Shown here: positions 7,708 through 17,351 of the stretch, one piece after another
How the letters are laid out: the number at the start of each line of letters is the position of its first letter
How positions within the stretch are numbered: position 1 is the stretch's first letter
Assembly (NCBI GenBank): GCA_035628505.1
Contig: DASPJR010000232.1
Coordinates: 1-64,000, forward strand
Origin: DASPJR01 sp035628505
GTDB taxonomy: Bacteria; Planctomycetota; SZUA-567; H5-PLA8
Direction: 5' to 3'
DNA length: 64,000 nt
The notes under the pieces: generated by a model
Told to the model about the DNA's origin: nothing
What the model saw: only the letters and a program-made list of their open reading frames with translations
Databases searched by the model: none
Program-made: the position numbers and the translations under genes

Positions 7708-10380
7708 ATGCATCGCACTGCTTCATTCTCTCCGCGATTCTTCAACCACTGCGTCCCTGCGCTGCTGGCGCTACTGGTCGTTTCACAGCTCGCCTATTGC
7801 GCGGAGAAAGAAAAATTCGTCCGGCTCGTGATTCAGCCCGAAGCAATCACGCTCAGCGGAAGCGGTGACGAACAGGGCGTACTCGTTTCGGCCGTCACTG
7901 AATCCGGCCGCAGCGTTGACGTGACGACGTTGAGCAAATTCAATGTCCGCAAATCCAAAACGATCACCTTTTCGCCCGCGGGAATCTGCACGGCTTCAGA
8001 AGATGGCGAGGCCGAGGTCTCGATTGAATACAAAGGCTTGAAAGCGCGCCTCAAAGTCACAGCCACGCAAACAGCGGTAAAAACGCAGCCCTCCTTCCGG
8101 CAGGACGTTCTTCCGGTGCTGACGAAAGCCGGCTGCAACTCAGGAGCATGCCACGGAAAACTTGCTGGCCAGAACGGTTTCCGGCTCTCGCTGCGCGGCT
8201 ACGCGCCCGAATGGGATCACGAGTGGCTCACGACTGAAGTCGCCGGCCGCCGCGTCAACCTGTCTCATCCGGCCGACAGTCTCCTGCTGCTCAAGCCGCT
8301 AGGTGCCGTGCCACACGAAGGTGGAAAAAAGCTAAGCGAAAACTCCCGCGAGCACCGCCTGCTCGTAGACTGGATTGCCGCTCGCGCGCCCGGCCCGGTA
8401 AGCGGCGAGGCTGATCCCGCGCGCCTGGAGGTCTTCCCCGGCGACCGCACGATGAAAGTGGGCGAGAAACAACGACTGCTTGTGCGCGCGCACTACGCAG
8501 ACGGACGCGTTCGTGATGTCACCTGGCTCAGCCAATTTTTCTCAAATGATGAAACAGTGGTCTCCGTCTCGCAACAGGGACTGGTGACGGCTCTGCGCCC
8601 GGGCGCGGCCGGAGTGCGCGTGCATTTTCAGAATCATGTTGAAGTGCTGATTTTCACCACGCCGCACGAGTACAAAGTCGCGCCTGATCAGTACACGGCA
8701 AAGAACAATTTTATCGACGAGCATGTTTTCGGGATGCTGCAGAAGCTGCGCATTCCGCCCTCCGAAAACTGCAGTGATGCCGCGTTCATCCGCCGCGCAT
8801 TCCTTGACGCGACGGGCACGCTCCCGACGCCGGAAGAAGTCCGCACGTTTGCAAACGACACCAGCAGCAACAAACGGGCGCAGTTGATCGACCGCCTGCT
8901 GGAGCGGCCTGAATTTGTCGATTACTGGACGCTGCAGCTCGCCGATCTTCTGCAGAACCGCAGAGAGCGCGATCATGACGTACGTGGAACCAAGGGCGTG
9001 CGCGCGTTTCAGGCGTGGCTGCGCGCACAGGTCGCCGCGAACCGTCCGTGGAACGAGCTCGCCCGCGATGTTCTGACCGCGAAAGGCGATTCGGTGAGCC
9101 ATCCGGCGATCGGCTATTTCATTACCACGATTGGCGAAAAGAGTGCAGTCGAAGACTCGGAGATTGCCGACTCGGTCGCGCAGTCGTTCCTCGGCACGCG
9201 CATCGGCTGCGCCAAGTGCCACAATCATCCGCTCGAGAAATACACGCAGGACGATTATTACCACTTCGCCGCATTCTTCTCGCGTGTGTCGCTCATGCGC
9301 CAGGATCCGGCCAAGAATCCGACTGTGCTTTTCGCGTACTCGCGTGAAGAAGCCGAGCACCGCAAGCAGATCCGCGAAACGGAGAAGAAGCTCAGCGACG
9401 CTGAAGCGGAAGCCAAAGCAAAAAGCGGCGACGAAGCGACCAAAGCCGCAGCGAAGATCGCCGAGCACAAGAAACGCCTCGAGGATTTAAACAAGCAGCT
9501 TCCCAATATTCAGAAACGACCCTCAGGCGTCACGCAGCCGCGCACGCGAAAATTCCTGCCGCCGCAGCCGCTGGACCGCAATGCGGCCGCCGTCGCGCCC
9601 GAGCAGGATCCGCGCGAGGCGCTGGCCAGCTGGATCACTGATCCGAAAAACGAGATGTTCAGCGGCAGCATGGTCAACCGCATCTGGAAGCACTACATGG
9701 GTGTGGGTCTCGTCGAGCTGGTTGACGATTTGCGCTCGAGCAACCCGCCCTCTAACCCGGAACTCTGGAAGGCGCTCAATCACGAATTTGTTTCGCACAA
9801 CTTCGACCGCAAGCACATCATGCGGCTGATCCTGAACTCGCGCGCCTATCAGCTCAGCTCCGAAACGGTTGCCGGCAACGAAATTGACCGCCAGTTCTAC
9901 TCGCACTATTACGCGCGGCGGCTGCCGGCCGAAGTGCTGCTGGATGCCATCAGCCAGGCCACGAATGTGCCCGATCAGTTCGCCGGCTATCCCGTCGGCA
10001 CGCGTGCGACGCAGCTGCCGGAGCCCGGTGTGAATTCATATTTCATGAGTCTTTTCGGCCGTTCCGAGCGCGTGACGGCGTGCGCATGCGAACGCAGCGG
10101 CGAGGTGTCGCTGCCGCAGCTGCTGCATCTGCAGAACAGCGAAGAGCTCGTGAAGAAAATCCGTGCAAAGGAAGGCCGGCTGGACGACCTGCTCAAAAAG
10201 TCTGTCGGAGACGAGCAGTTCATCGAGGAAATCTTCCTGTCGACGGTTTCACGCCGGCCGGACGCGAAAGAGCTTGCCGCCGTCAAAGCCGCGCTTGCTG
10301 CCGGCGACAACCGGGATGAGGTTCTGCGCGATCTGTTCTGGGCTCTGCTGAATTCGAAGGAATTCGCGTTCAATCACTGA
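7708..10380 (+). CDS. DUF1549/DUF1553 planctomycete cytochrome protein with Ig-like domain
   Basis: The protein (about 890 residues) carries a signal segment (ALLALLVVSQLAYCAE), a Big2-like Ig region (about 30-120 and 240-310), a cytochrome-like segment with CNSGACH, the DUF1549 domain (NNFIDEHVFGMLQKL, FIRRAFLDATGTLPTPEEV, FLGTRIGCAKCHNHPLEKY with CAKCH) and C-terminal DUF1553 (MVNRIWKHYMGVGLVELVDD, RAYQLSS). A charged helical insert lies near 555-600. The start is uncertain: ATG 7708 has GAGGGG 14 nt upstream, and a TTG at 7681 is an in-frame alternative. It is followed 18 nt later by DUF1501, the usual partner. Function in PVC bacteria is unresolved. Confidence 0.92.
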   Translation: MHRTASFSPRFFNHCVPALLALLVVSQLAYCAEKEKFVRLVIQPEAITLSGSGDEQGVLVSAVTESGRSVDVTTLSKFNVRKSKTITFSPAGICTASEDGEAEVSIEYKGLKARLKVTATQTAVKTQPSFRQDVLPVLTKAGCNSGACHGKLAGQNGFRLSLRGYAPEWDHEWLTTEVAGRRVNLSHPADSLLLLKPLGAVPHEGGKKLSENSREHRLLVDWIAARAPGPVSGEADPARLEVFPGDRTMKVGEKQRLLVRAHYADGRVRDVTWLSQFFSNDETVVSVSQQGLVTALRPGAAGVRVHFQNHVEVLIFTTPHEYKVAPDQYTAKNNFIDEHVFGMLQKLRIPPSENCSDAAFIRRAFLDATGTLPTPEEVRTFANDTSSNKRAQLIDRLLERPEFVDYWTLQLADLLQNRRERDHDVRGTKGVRAFQAWLRAQVAANRPWNELARDVLTAKGDSVSHPAIGYFITTIGEKSAVEDSEIADSVAQSFLGTRIGCAKCHNHPLEKYTQDDYYHFAAFFSRVSLMRQDPAKNPTVLFAYSREEAEHRKQIRETEKKLSDAEAEAKAKSGDEATKAAAKIAEHKKRLEDLNKQLPNIQKRPSGVTQPRTRKFLPPQPLDRNAAAVAPEQDPREALASWITDPKNEMFSGSMVNRIWKHYMGVGLVELVDDLRSSNPPSNPELWKALNHEFVSHNFDRKHIMRLILNSRAYQLSSETVAGNEIDRQFYSHYYARRLPAEVLLDAISQATNVPDQFAGYPVGTRATQLPEPGVNSYFMSLFGRSERVTACACERSGEVSLPQLLHLQNSEELVKKIRAKEGRLDDLLKKSVGDEQFIEEIFLSTVSRRPDAKELAAVKAALAAGDNRDEVLRDLFWALLNSKEFAFNH

Positions 10381-10398
10381 CGCTGACGAGGACCACGC

Positions 10399-11742
10399 AT
10401 GCTGGATGTTTCGTTAAGCCCGAGTCGAAGCCGCTTGTGCAACGGCGTATCACGCCGGAATTTCATCCGCATCGGCGCGCTCGCACCTGTTGGACTCTCA
10501 TTGCCGGGCCTGCTCGCCGCTGAAAAAAATGCTGTTGAAAAAGCAGCGGTGGATGGCGCAAAAAAATCGCGCGCGAAAGCAGTGATCCTCGTCTTCCTCG
10601 GCGGCGGGCTCTCGCATCATGACAGCTTCGACATGAAGCCGGAAGCGGTCGAAGAAATCCGCGGAAAGTACAAGCAGATCTCGTCCAACGTCGCCGGCGC
10701 CCCCGTGTGTGAACTCTTGCCGAAAATGGCGCAGACGATGGACAAAGTCTGCCTCATCCGTTCAGGCACGCACGAAAACGATCACCACGAGACGGCGACG
10801 AACTGGGTTCTATCTGGCCGCTTCGGTTCACCGTTCGGCGACTACCCGGCGATGGGCGCGGTCGTCGCGCACGAAACGGGCTTTGCCGGACTGCTTCCGC
10901 CGTATGTAGCTGTGCCGAAGAACCCCGCCTTCACGTGGGAACTGGGCAAGAGCGCCTGGCTCGGCGGGCGGTACGAATCGTTCAAAGCCGGCGATCCCAA
11001 TCAGAAAGAGTACCGCGTGCGCGATTTGTCTCTGCCCGAGCCGCTCACGACGCGCGCAATCGAACGGCGGAAATCGCTTCTCGAAACGGTAGATAAACTC
11101 TCAAGCCGCATCAAAGGCAACGATCAGATAGCAACGTACGATGAATTTCAGCAGCGTGCGGCCGAGATGGTGCTTTCCCCGAAAGCCCAGGCCGCTTTTG
11201 ATATCAACAAGGAACCGGAAAAGCTCCGCGACGAGTACGGACGGCATGAATTTGGGCAGAGCTGCCTGCTCGCACGGCGTTTGGTCGAAAGCGGCGTGCG
11301 TTTTGTCACGGTCAGCTCCGGCGGATGGGACCACCACAAGGATATCTGGAAAGGTCTCGACCGCATGCTCCCCATCTTCGACCAGGGCTACTCGGCGCTG
11401 ATCAACGACCTGCACCGGACGGGGCTGATCAACGAGACGCTGGTCGTGTGCATGGGCGAGTTCGGGCGCACACCGAAGGTGAACAAGGACGTGGGCCGCG
11501 ACCATTGGGGGCGCGCCGGATCGCTGCTTTTTGCCGGCGCAGGCGTGCGCGGCGGAAAAGTCATCGGCAAAACCGACAAGCAGGGCGCATACGTACTCGA
11601 TCGCCCAGTGCGTCCGGCGGATGTCTGCTACACCATTTACGACGCGCTGGGGATCCATCCGCGCAAGGAATTGAAGACGCCCGAAGGCCGGCCAATCGAG
11701 ATCCTTGCGGAAGGCAGCACAGTCGAAGAGCTCTACTCGTGA
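10399..11742 (+). CDS. DUF1501 protein, Tat-exported, sulfatase/phosphatase-like fold
   Basis: The 447-residue product has a twin-arginine signal (SRRNFIRIGALAPVGLS) and the DUF1501 body: AVILVFLGGGLSHHDSFDMKP, CLIRSGTHENDHHETATNWV, RLVESGVRFVTVSSGGWDHHKDI, VCMGEFGRTPKVN, GRDHWGRAGSLLFAGAGVRGG. The family is related to alkaline-phosphatase-like hydrolases. The His/Asp pairs resemble metal ligands, but the substrate is unknown. It is co-transcribed with the DUF1549/DUF1553 gene, and its stop overlaps the next start. Confidence 0.93.
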   Translation: MLDVSLSPSRSRLCNGVSRRNFIRIGALAPVGLSLPGLLAAEKNAVEKAAVDGAKKSRAKAVILVFLGGGLSHHDSFDMKPEAVEEIRGKYKQISSNVAGAPVCELLPKMAQTMDKVCLIRSGTHENDHHETATNWVLSGRFGSPFGDYPAMGAVVAHETGFAGLLPPYVAVPKNPAFTWELGKSAWLGGRYESFKAGDPNQKEYRVRDLSLPEPLTTRAIERRKSLLETVDKLSSRIKGNDQIATYDEFQQRAAEMVLSPKAQAAFDINKEPEKLRDEYGRHEFGQSCLLARRLVESGVRFVTVSSGGWDHHKDIWKGLDRMLPIFDQGYSALINDLHRTGLINETLVVCMGEFGRTPKVNKDVGRDHWGRAGSLLFAGAGVRGGKVIGKTDKQGAYVLDRPVRPADVCYTIYDALGIHPRKELKTPEGRPIEILAEGSTVEELYS

Positions 11743-12527
11743 TGACCGCGCGAACGATTCTGATCCTGCTGCTTCTCTCCTCTACCGGCATTCGTGCCGA
11801 AGAAAAGAAGGACGAGAAGAAAAAAGAGCCGCAGGTGGTGCTGGCTGTTCCGCCCGCGGTGATCGCCGGTACGAAAACAGCAGTCACGATTCGTGGACTT
11901 AATCTCGACAAGATCACAGAAATCAAATTCACTGAATCAACAGTGAAAGCGGAAATTAAGGCAAAAGGCAAGGCCGACATTCCAAAACCTTTGGACGCAC
12001 CGCAGGCGGGCGATACAAAAGTTGACATCGATCTGGAAGTCCCTGCCGGCGCACCGCCCGGTCCACTCACGTTCACTCTCGCTGCTGCCGAAGGAACGAC
12101 AAAGGCGCACAGCTTGATCGTCTTTGCGCCAGGCACGCTGGTTGCCGAAAGCGAACCCAACAATGCATATCGGACGGCGCCCGAATTCCCGCTCGGCAAA
12201 ACAGTGCTGGGTACGATCCAGGACAGCAACGACGTTGACGTCTACCGCATCGAAGCCAAAGCCGGCCAGCTGATCGTCGCGCGCGTTGCCGCGCAAGCGG
12301 TAAAATCCAACGTTGATGCCACGCTGACGCTGATCGATGCGCGCGGAACGCCCTTATCGGTCAGCGACGACACTGAATCCGGCCGCGATCCGGCGCTTCG
12401 GCAGGCGCTTCCGGCGGACGGAATCTATTATCTCGTACTTCAGGACGCTCATGCCCGCGGTGGTCCGACGCACAATTATCTGCTCACTGCGCAGCTCGAA
12501 GCCGCTACTTCTTCGGTAAAGCCGTAG
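11742..12527 (+). CDS. secreted protein with IPT-like and PPC domains
   Basis: The ATG overlaps the DUF1501 stop (TGATGA), implying translational coupling. The 261-residue product has a signal peptide (ILILLLLSSTGIRAEE) and a lysine-rich linker. A beta-rich region (AVIAGTKTAVTIRGLNLDKITEI) resembles an IPT/TIG fold. A C-terminal pre-peptidase PPC domain follows (ESEPNNAYRTAPEFPLG, DVDVYRIEAKAGQLIVARV, YYLVLQDAHARGG). PPC domains in PVC bacteria usually sit on surface proteins encoded with DUF1501/DUF1549 genes. A structural or targeting role is inferred. Confidence 0.85.
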   Translation: MTARTILILLLLSSTGIRAEEKKDEKKKEPQVVLAVPPAVIAGTKTAVTIRGLNLDKITEIKFTESTVKAEIKAKGKADIPKPLDAPQAGDTKVDIDLEVPAGAPPGPLTFTLAAAEGTTKAHSLIVFAPGTLVAESEPNNAYRTAPEFPLGKTVLGTIQDSNDVDVYRIEAKAGQLIVARVAAQAVKSNVDATLTLIDARGTPLSVSDDTESGRDPALRQALPADGIYYLVLQDAHARGGPTHNYLLTAQLEAATSSVKP

Positions 12528-12605
12528 TCCATTCGGCGCCAGATTTGGTCAACAGCGGCTCCACCAACCTGTATATTCATGTGCTGACACCCAGGTGGAG
12601 AACTC

Positions 12606-14693
12606 ATGCGCTGTTGCTCTATCACTTTTTTGTTCATCGCCTCAACTGCCTTCAGCGGAGAAGTTCTTTTTGATTTCGAGAACAATTTCGCGTTCGGCAA
12701 AGTGATCACCTGGGACACAAAAGTCAGCGAAGCAAGATCTGCGTCCGGCGCAGCGCTTCGTGTCGCCAGCGGGCACAAGGAAGAGTGGCCGGGCATCACC
12801 CTTCCGGCACCCGGCGGCAGGTGGAACCTCGCGGCGTATCAGGCGATCACGGCGGAGATCCGCAATGTCGGCCCAAATGCAGTGAAAGTTAATCTGCGCG
12901 TCGACAATCCTGGCGCTGATGGAATGAAATTCTGCAATTACGATTCGGTCACGCTGCAGCCGGGCGAGCAGAAATCGCTGCGCGTTGAGTTCAAGCGCGA
13001 CCCGCCAATGCCCGATGGCATTAAACTTTTCGGCATGCGCGGCTACCCGCCGGTGATCAAAGCCGAGAGCGGCACGATCGATCCGGCGAAGATAAACCAG
13101 CTGATCTTCTACCTCGAAAAGCCAAAGGAAGACCACGCGTTTGAAATCGACAACGTTGTCGCCACCGGCAGCTACACTCCCCTGCCCTTGATTTTTAAAA
13201 GCGCTGCAGAGTTCTTTCCGTTCATCGACAGCTTTGGGCAGTACATCCACGCCGACTGGCCGGGGAAAGTCAACAGCGTTGCAGACCTGAAAGCGCGCGC
13301 GGTTCAGGAGTCGGCTGAATTGCAGCAGAAACCCGGGCCTGAAGACTGGAATGCATTTGGCGGATGGAAGAACGGGCCGCAGCTCGAGGCCACCGGTTTT
13401 TTCCGGACGGCCAAACACAACGATAAATGGTGGCTCATCGATCCTGAAGGCAGGCTCTTCTTTTCGCACGGAATAGACTGCGTCCGCGCGGACGCGGCCA
13501 CGCCCATCGACGAGCGCAGTGCGTGGTTCCGCGATTTTCCCGGCAGCGAGCCGGAGATGAAAGCGTTCCGGGCGCCTGCATGGATGGTTCAGCACGGCTA
13601 TTACAAAGGCCGCAAGCCTGAATGCTTCGACTTTCAGCGCGCAAACCTGCTGCGGAAATACGGCGCCGATTGGGAGTCTGTTTTCGCGGCGCGCGCGCAC
13701 CAGCGCCTGCGCAGCTGGGGCATGAACACGATCGGAAACTGGTCCGAGCAGAAAGTATATCTTCTGCGCAAGACGCCGTATGTGGTCTCGATCCACTGCT
13801 GGAGCCGGCCGCTGGAAGGCAGCGAAGGTTACTGGGGCCAGTTCAAAGACGTTTTCGATCCTGAGTTCAAGGCGAACCTGCAGAACTATTTCGCCCAGTT
13901 CGAAAAAGGCAAGTCCGCAGGCGATAAGTGGTGCATCGGCTACTTCATTGATAACGAGCTCGCGTGGGGCGACGATGTGTCGCTGGCGCTCGCAACTCTC
14001 GCCTCTCCTGCGCACCAGCCCGCCAAAAAAGTTTTCGTCGAAGACTTGAAGACCCGCTACGCGCAGATCGGAACGCTCAACGATGCATGGGGCACGCGTC
14101 ACGCTTCGTGGGATGCTCTGCTCGCGTCCCGTGCGGCACCCGACAAGCAGCGCGCGCGTGCGGATCTGCTCGCATTTTATGCCAAGACCGCGGAGCAGTA
14201 TTTCAAGACGTGCCGCGAAGTGGTTAAAGAATTTGCGCCCAGCCAGCTTTATCTCGGCTGCCGCTTCGCCTGGGTAAACGATGTTGCCGCGCAGGCGGCA
14301 GGCCGGCATTGCGATGTGGTCAGTTACAACCTGTACCGTCGCGGTATCGAAGATTTCACCTCCCCCGCCGGAGACGTGCCGCTGATCGTCGGCGAGTTTC
14401 ACTTCGGAGCGCTCGACCGCGGACTTTTCAGTCCCGGTCTGATCAGCGTGAAGGATCAGGCCGAGCGCGCTGCTCTATATAAGGAGTACGTGCAGGGGGC
14501 GCTGCGCCATCCGCAGTTCGTCGGCACGCACTGGTTTGAATATTACGATCAGCCCACGACGGGGCGGTCGCTGGACGAAGAGAACTACCAGATCGGCTTC
14601 ATCGATTGTGCCGACACGCCTTACGCGGAGACAATCGAGGCCAGCCGGATGATCGGACAAACGATGTACTCGTACCGGATGAACGGAAAATGA
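12606..14693 (+). CDS. secreted GH-A clan glycoside hydrolase, GH50/agarase-like
   Basis: The 695-residue protein has a signal peptide and an N-terminal beta-sandwich (about 20-190, resembling a carbohydrate-binding module). A TIM-barrel follows with GRLFFSHGIDCVR, LRSWGMNTIGNWSE, GYFIDNELAWG (candidate acid/base Glu) and PLIVGEFHFGALDRG (candidate nucleophile Glu), ending GTHWFEYYDQPTTGR. This layout fits GH50-type beta-agarases or GH42-like beta-galactosidases of PVC bacteria. GGAG sits upstream of the ATG. Its last codons overlap the next gene start. The exact substrate cannot be read from sequence. Confidence 0.8.
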   Translation: MRCCSITFLFIASTAFSGEVLFDFENNFAFGKVITWDTKVSEARSASGAALRVASGHKEEWPGITLPAPGGRWNLAAYQAITAEIRNVGPNAVKVNLRVDNPGADGMKFCNYDSVTLQPGEQKSLRVEFKRDPPMPDGIKLFGMRGYPPVIKAESGTIDPAKINQLIFYLEKPKEDHAFEIDNVVATGSYTPLPLIFKSAAEFFPFIDSFGQYIHADWPGKVNSVADLKARAVQESAELQQKPGPEDWNAFGGWKNGPQLEATGFFRTAKHNDKWWLIDPEGRLFFSHGIDCVRADAATPIDERSAWFRDFPGSEPEMKAFRAPAWMVQHGYYKGRKPECFDFQRANLLRKYGADWESVFAARAHQRLRSWGMNTIGNWSEQKVYLLRKTPYVVSIHCWSRPLEGSEGYWGQFKDVFDPEFKANLQNYFAQFEKGKSAGDKWCIGYFIDNELAWGDDVSLALATLASPAHQPAKKVFVEDLKTRYAQIGTLNDAWGTRHASWDALLASRAAPDKQRARADLLAFYAKTAEQYFKTCREVVKEFAPSQLYLGCRFAWVNDVAAQAAGRHCDVVSYNLYRRGIEDFTSPAGDVPLIVGEFHFGALDRGLFSPGLISVKDQAERAALYKEYVQGALRHPQFVGTHWFEYYDQPTTGRSLDEENYQIGFIDCADTPYAETIEASRMIGQTMYSYRMNGK

Positions 14694-15202
14694 AGCGCGT
14701 GCTGCTCGGTCTGATGTTGATACTTGCTCTCGTCGGCAGCGCTTGCGCCGAGGAGACGACAGCAACCCGAAGTTTGAAGCAGGTGCTGGACTATTTTTCA
14801 GCCGCCTCGCGGTTGAATGTTCGCGCGGCAAACGAAGCGCTGGAAAAACAGAACGTTACGCTGCAGCCTGAATTGATCCGCGCCGCCGACTGGCGCCCGG
14901 CACTTCAGCATTTCTGTGCCGCCAACGATCTGCGCATCGATGAACGCAAGCTTGCCGAGCGCGTCCTGATCGTCTGGCAGCCTGTGAAAGTTTCACTTGA
15001 TGTGCAGAACGCGGATGTGCGGAGTGTCATCTGGAGCATCGCCGAACAAGCGCGGATCAACGTGGTGCTCGACCCAGACGTGAAAGGCGAAGTGACATTG
15101 AAGCTAAAGTCAGTTGCCTGGGACACGGCCCTCAATGCTGTGGTGCGGTCCGTCGGATTGACAGCGGTGCAGGAAGAAGGCGTAACGCGCATTAAGCCGT
15201 AA
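14690..15202 (+). CDS. stand-alone secretin N-domain (STN/N0-like) protein
   Basis: The ATG overlaps the upstream stop (ATGA). The 170-residue product has a signal peptide (GLMLILALVGSACAEE) and two small alpha/beta repeats. The second (VSLDVQNADVRSVIWSIAEQ, INVVLDPDVKGEVTLKLK, VAWDTALNAVVRSVGL) matches the N0/STN domain of PilQ-like secretins. There is no beta-barrel channel. It may be a periplasmic adaptor or a relic. Coupling to a glycosidase is unusual. Confidence 0.7.
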   Translation: MKRVLLGLMLILALVGSACAEETTATRSLKQVLDYFSAASRLNVRAANEALEKQNVTLQPELIRAADWRPALQHFCAANDLRIDERKLAERVLIVWQPVKVSLDVQNADVRSVIWSIAEQARINVVLDPDVKGEVTLKLKSVAWDTALNAVVRSVGLTAVQEEGVTRIKP

Positions 15203-15304
15203 GGAACGGTGCAGCCGAGCGAAGTTTTTTTTATTTCTACCGCGACCGTTACCCGGCTGCGGTTTAGAGACTGATATACACTTCCAACTAGTGAGGGACC
15301 TTCG

Positions 15305-15748
15305 ATGACGCCCGAAGAACAGCTCCAGGTTGTCGACGCAGTCGCGGAGACGCTGAAAGATTCGTCGCCGGAAGTGCGCAAGGAAGCGTTTCACTGCCTG
15401 GTCGGGCTCGGGCTTGACGGCCTGGGCCGCATCATCGATGTGATCGATGACTCAAGCACGTCCCTTGAATGCAAGCGCGAAGCGGTGCAGGCCATCGGCG
15501 GGGCATTTTCCGAAGGCAAAGTCGACAAGACCAAGATGGTCAAGGTCGCCATCAAGGCGCTGGAAGACTGCCTGGAGAAGGAAAACGATTCACTGACCGA
15601 AGCCGCTATCGAAGCACTCGGCGACATCGGCACGCAGGCGATCTCGTCCAAGCCAAAGCTGCTCGCGCTGCTTAACGCCAAGAAAGACAACAACCGCATT
15701 TGCGTGAAGATTGGTTCGGCGCTGCTGAATATCTCGCCGATTCATTGA
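15305..15748 (+). CDS. HEAT-repeat protein
   Basis: The 147-residue soluble protein is made of about three HEAT-like helical pairs (SSPEVRKEAFHCLVGLGLDG, SLECKREAVQAIGGAF, SLTEAAIEALGDIGTQA), ending SALLNISPIH. HEAT scaffolds mediate protein contacts, and no partner is evident. GAGGG lies about 8 nt before the ATG. No signal peptide is seen. Confidence 0.75.
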   Translation: MTPEEQLQVVDAVAETLKDSSPEVRKEAFHCLVGLGLDGLGRIIDVIDDSSTSLECKREAVQAIGGAFSEGKVDKTKMVKVAIKALEDCLEKENDSLTEAAIEALGDIGTQAISSKPKLLALLNAKKDNNRICVKIGSALLNISPIH

Positions 15749-15761
15749 GCCGGCGCGCGAC

Positions 15762-16187
15762 TCAGAATTTTGCCTGCACGGGAGTGCTCAACCAGAGCAC
15801 CGATTCCTGCTTGAAGCGGGCTTTATACTCGTCAACCAGCTTCTGAATCTGCGCATCGATGTCGTGGCTGGACGCGTGCACCGCGATGACAATCTTCGAG
15901 CGCTCCCTGATCAGAGCCCCGCTTCGCGACGCGCTCTGTCCATAGCCGTCGAGCACCGTTAATCCTTGCGGAAATACCGCCGTGATCTTCTGATCAAGAA
16001 ATTCCTGCCACTCGCTTTCACTGATCATCTTTCCTTTAGGCTTTGCCAAGCCAAAGAACAGCTCCGTTTTCACGCAGGTGGTGCTTAACGCCGGAGCGCT
16101 CGCCACGGCCGGCGTACGATGGCACCCAGCGCTGATGAGAAGAATCGCGGAAAGCAGCAACGAAACAGAGGTGCGCGGAACATTCAT
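15762..16187 (-). CDS. DUF3574 lipoprotein
   Basis: The 141-residue product has a lipoprotein signal ending ILLISAGC. The DUF3574 pattern follows: KTELFFGLAKPKGKMISESEW, ITAVFPQGLTVLDGYGQ, LIRERSKIVIAVH, YKARFKQESVLW. The family has no known function. It is convergent with the HEAT-repeat gene, 13 nt apart. Confidence 0.85.
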   Translation of the reverse strand: MNVPRTSVSLLLSAILLISAGCHRTPAVASAPALSTTCVKTELFFGLAKPKGKMISESEWQEFLDQKITAVFPQGLTVLDGYGQSASRSGALIRERSKIVIAVHASSHDIDAQIQKLVDEYKARFKQESVLWLSTPVQAKF

Positions 16188-16238
16188 TATGCCGGCATTG
16201 TACAGAAACGGCTGGGCCTGCTTGGGAGAATTTCCTGA

Positions 16239-16745
16239 TCAGCGTTCGCCATTCAACAGATCGTCATCATCGCCGGCAACTCCATTCGGGCCGGCGGAGC
16301 TGATCTCATAAGATGTGCGCTTGTCTCGCATCTGCGTGCGATCGGCAGTGTAGCTGAGGGCATTGCCCCACGGATCGACCACGCGCAGGCTCTTGCCGTA
16401 AACCGGGTCCGTGTATTCCACCAGCTGATCGGTGGTGAAATTCGGTACGGCGCGAAGAGATTTTCCGTTACGACTGTCCACGAGAGTTCTGCCGAGATAT
16501 CGGTACAGCGCTCCTTCGTCCGTTTCAGTGCCGGGAGGGTATTCGCGAAACGCGCTGTCGTACATTTGCAGCCCAAGTTCGATGTTGTAGATCAGCGCGC
16601 GTGCCTGTTTGAGCTTCGCCTGTCGCCGTTGGTTGAAAAATACACCCGTCAGCAGTGCCAGAAGAAAAACCAGGATCGATATCACGATCAAAGTTTCCAG
16701 CAGCGTGAAGCCGTATGTGCGCATTCGTGACGGGATGGCAGGCAT
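16239..16745 (-). CDS. GspG-like type II pseudopilin
   Basis: The 168-residue protein has a class III (prepilin) leader with cleavage expected before FTLLETLIVISILVFLL, giving the G/F-T-L-L-E motif. The C-terminal half has the GspG layout (YPPGTETDEGALYRYLG, YGKSLRVVDPWGNALSY, ISSAGPNGVAGDDDDL), the last being the usual Ca-binding Asp-rich loop. AGGTG lies 8 nt before ATG 16745; an upstream in-frame ATG at 16772 is possible. No other secretion genes are nearby. Confidence 0.85.
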   Translation of the reverse strand: MPAIPSRMRTYGFTLLETLIVISILVFLLALLTGVFFNQRRQAKLKQARALIYNIELGLQMYDSAFREYPPGTETDEGALYRYLGRTLVDSRNGKSLRAVPNFTTDQLVEYTDPVYGKSLRVVDPWGNALSYTADRTQMRDKRTSYEISSAGPNGVAGDDDDLLNGER

Positions 16746-16948
16746 AGTTTTCACCTTTTTATAGAACCGCAAAAACGTGTAGCGGCGAAGTGGAGAATGC
16801 GGACACGGATTTTCCGCGGAAGTTGTGCCAGGGGTTGGATTGAGCTTTGCTCGAAGCTGCGGTCGATGAGACGGACCGGCTGCGTCGCCGGTCTGGAACC
16901 CGCGGCGGCATTCGCCCGGATCGTCAAACCATTTTGGGAGATTCGCAG

Positions 16949-17257
16949 ATGTTCGGTTCTAAAACAGGTATGGTCCTCGCGGCAGCCTTGCTGACGATGG
17001 GTCTGACTCTGACGGGCTGCAACCGCAATGAGCCCGCCCGCACCGGAACGCAGGATACGCGGCCGAGCGGCAGCACGACGGACACGGGCGCCCCTGCTGG
17101 CGGCACCACCAGCACGCCTTCGACGGGTACTACCGGCCAGACCGGCGATGCCTCAAGGCCGGGCGGAACCGGATCAGGCGCCGTGCGCACCGAGACCGGC
17201 ACGCGGCCGGAGAGCGGCACGCCTACGACTGCACCCGAAGGCACGCAGACCCGCTAA
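16949..17257 (+). CDS. low-complexity lipoprotein
   Basis: The 102-residue product has a lipoprotein signal (LLTMGLTLTGCNRN). Its mature part is made almost only of Gly, Thr, Ser, Pro and Arg (SGSTTDTGAPAGGTTS and similar), probably disordered. GGGAG lies about 9 nt before ATG 16949. A strong terminator follows. Function unknown. Confidence 0.75.
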   Translation: MFGSKTGMVLAAALLTMGLTLTGCNRNEPARTGTQDTRPSGSTTDTGAPAGGTTSTPSTGTTGQTGDASRPGGTGSGAVRTETGTRPESGTPTTAPEGTQTR

Positions 17258-17275
17258 ACGCTTCTAAGCATCAAA

Positions 17276-17306
17276 GCTCCGGCGTTTACTGCGCCGGAGC
17301 TTTTTT
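17276..17306 (+). terminator. intrinsic terminator after the lipoprotein
   Basis: GCTCCGGCG (17276-17284) pairs with CGCCGGAGC (17292-17300), with a 7-nt loop and then six Ts (17301-17306). Confidence 0.93.
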
Positions 17307-17351
17307 GTGGCGCAAGCCTCAGCTTGTGAATGCTCAAGGAAGGATTGGGGA

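Noticed and set aside
8542..9468. 308-codon - strand frame over DUF1549 region
   Set aside because: Antisense shadow with Arg/Leu-rich composition.
12642..14402. 586-codon frame opposite the glycosidase
   Set aside because: Antisense shadow with no recognisable motif; the sense strand encodes a complete GH with catalytic Glu residues.
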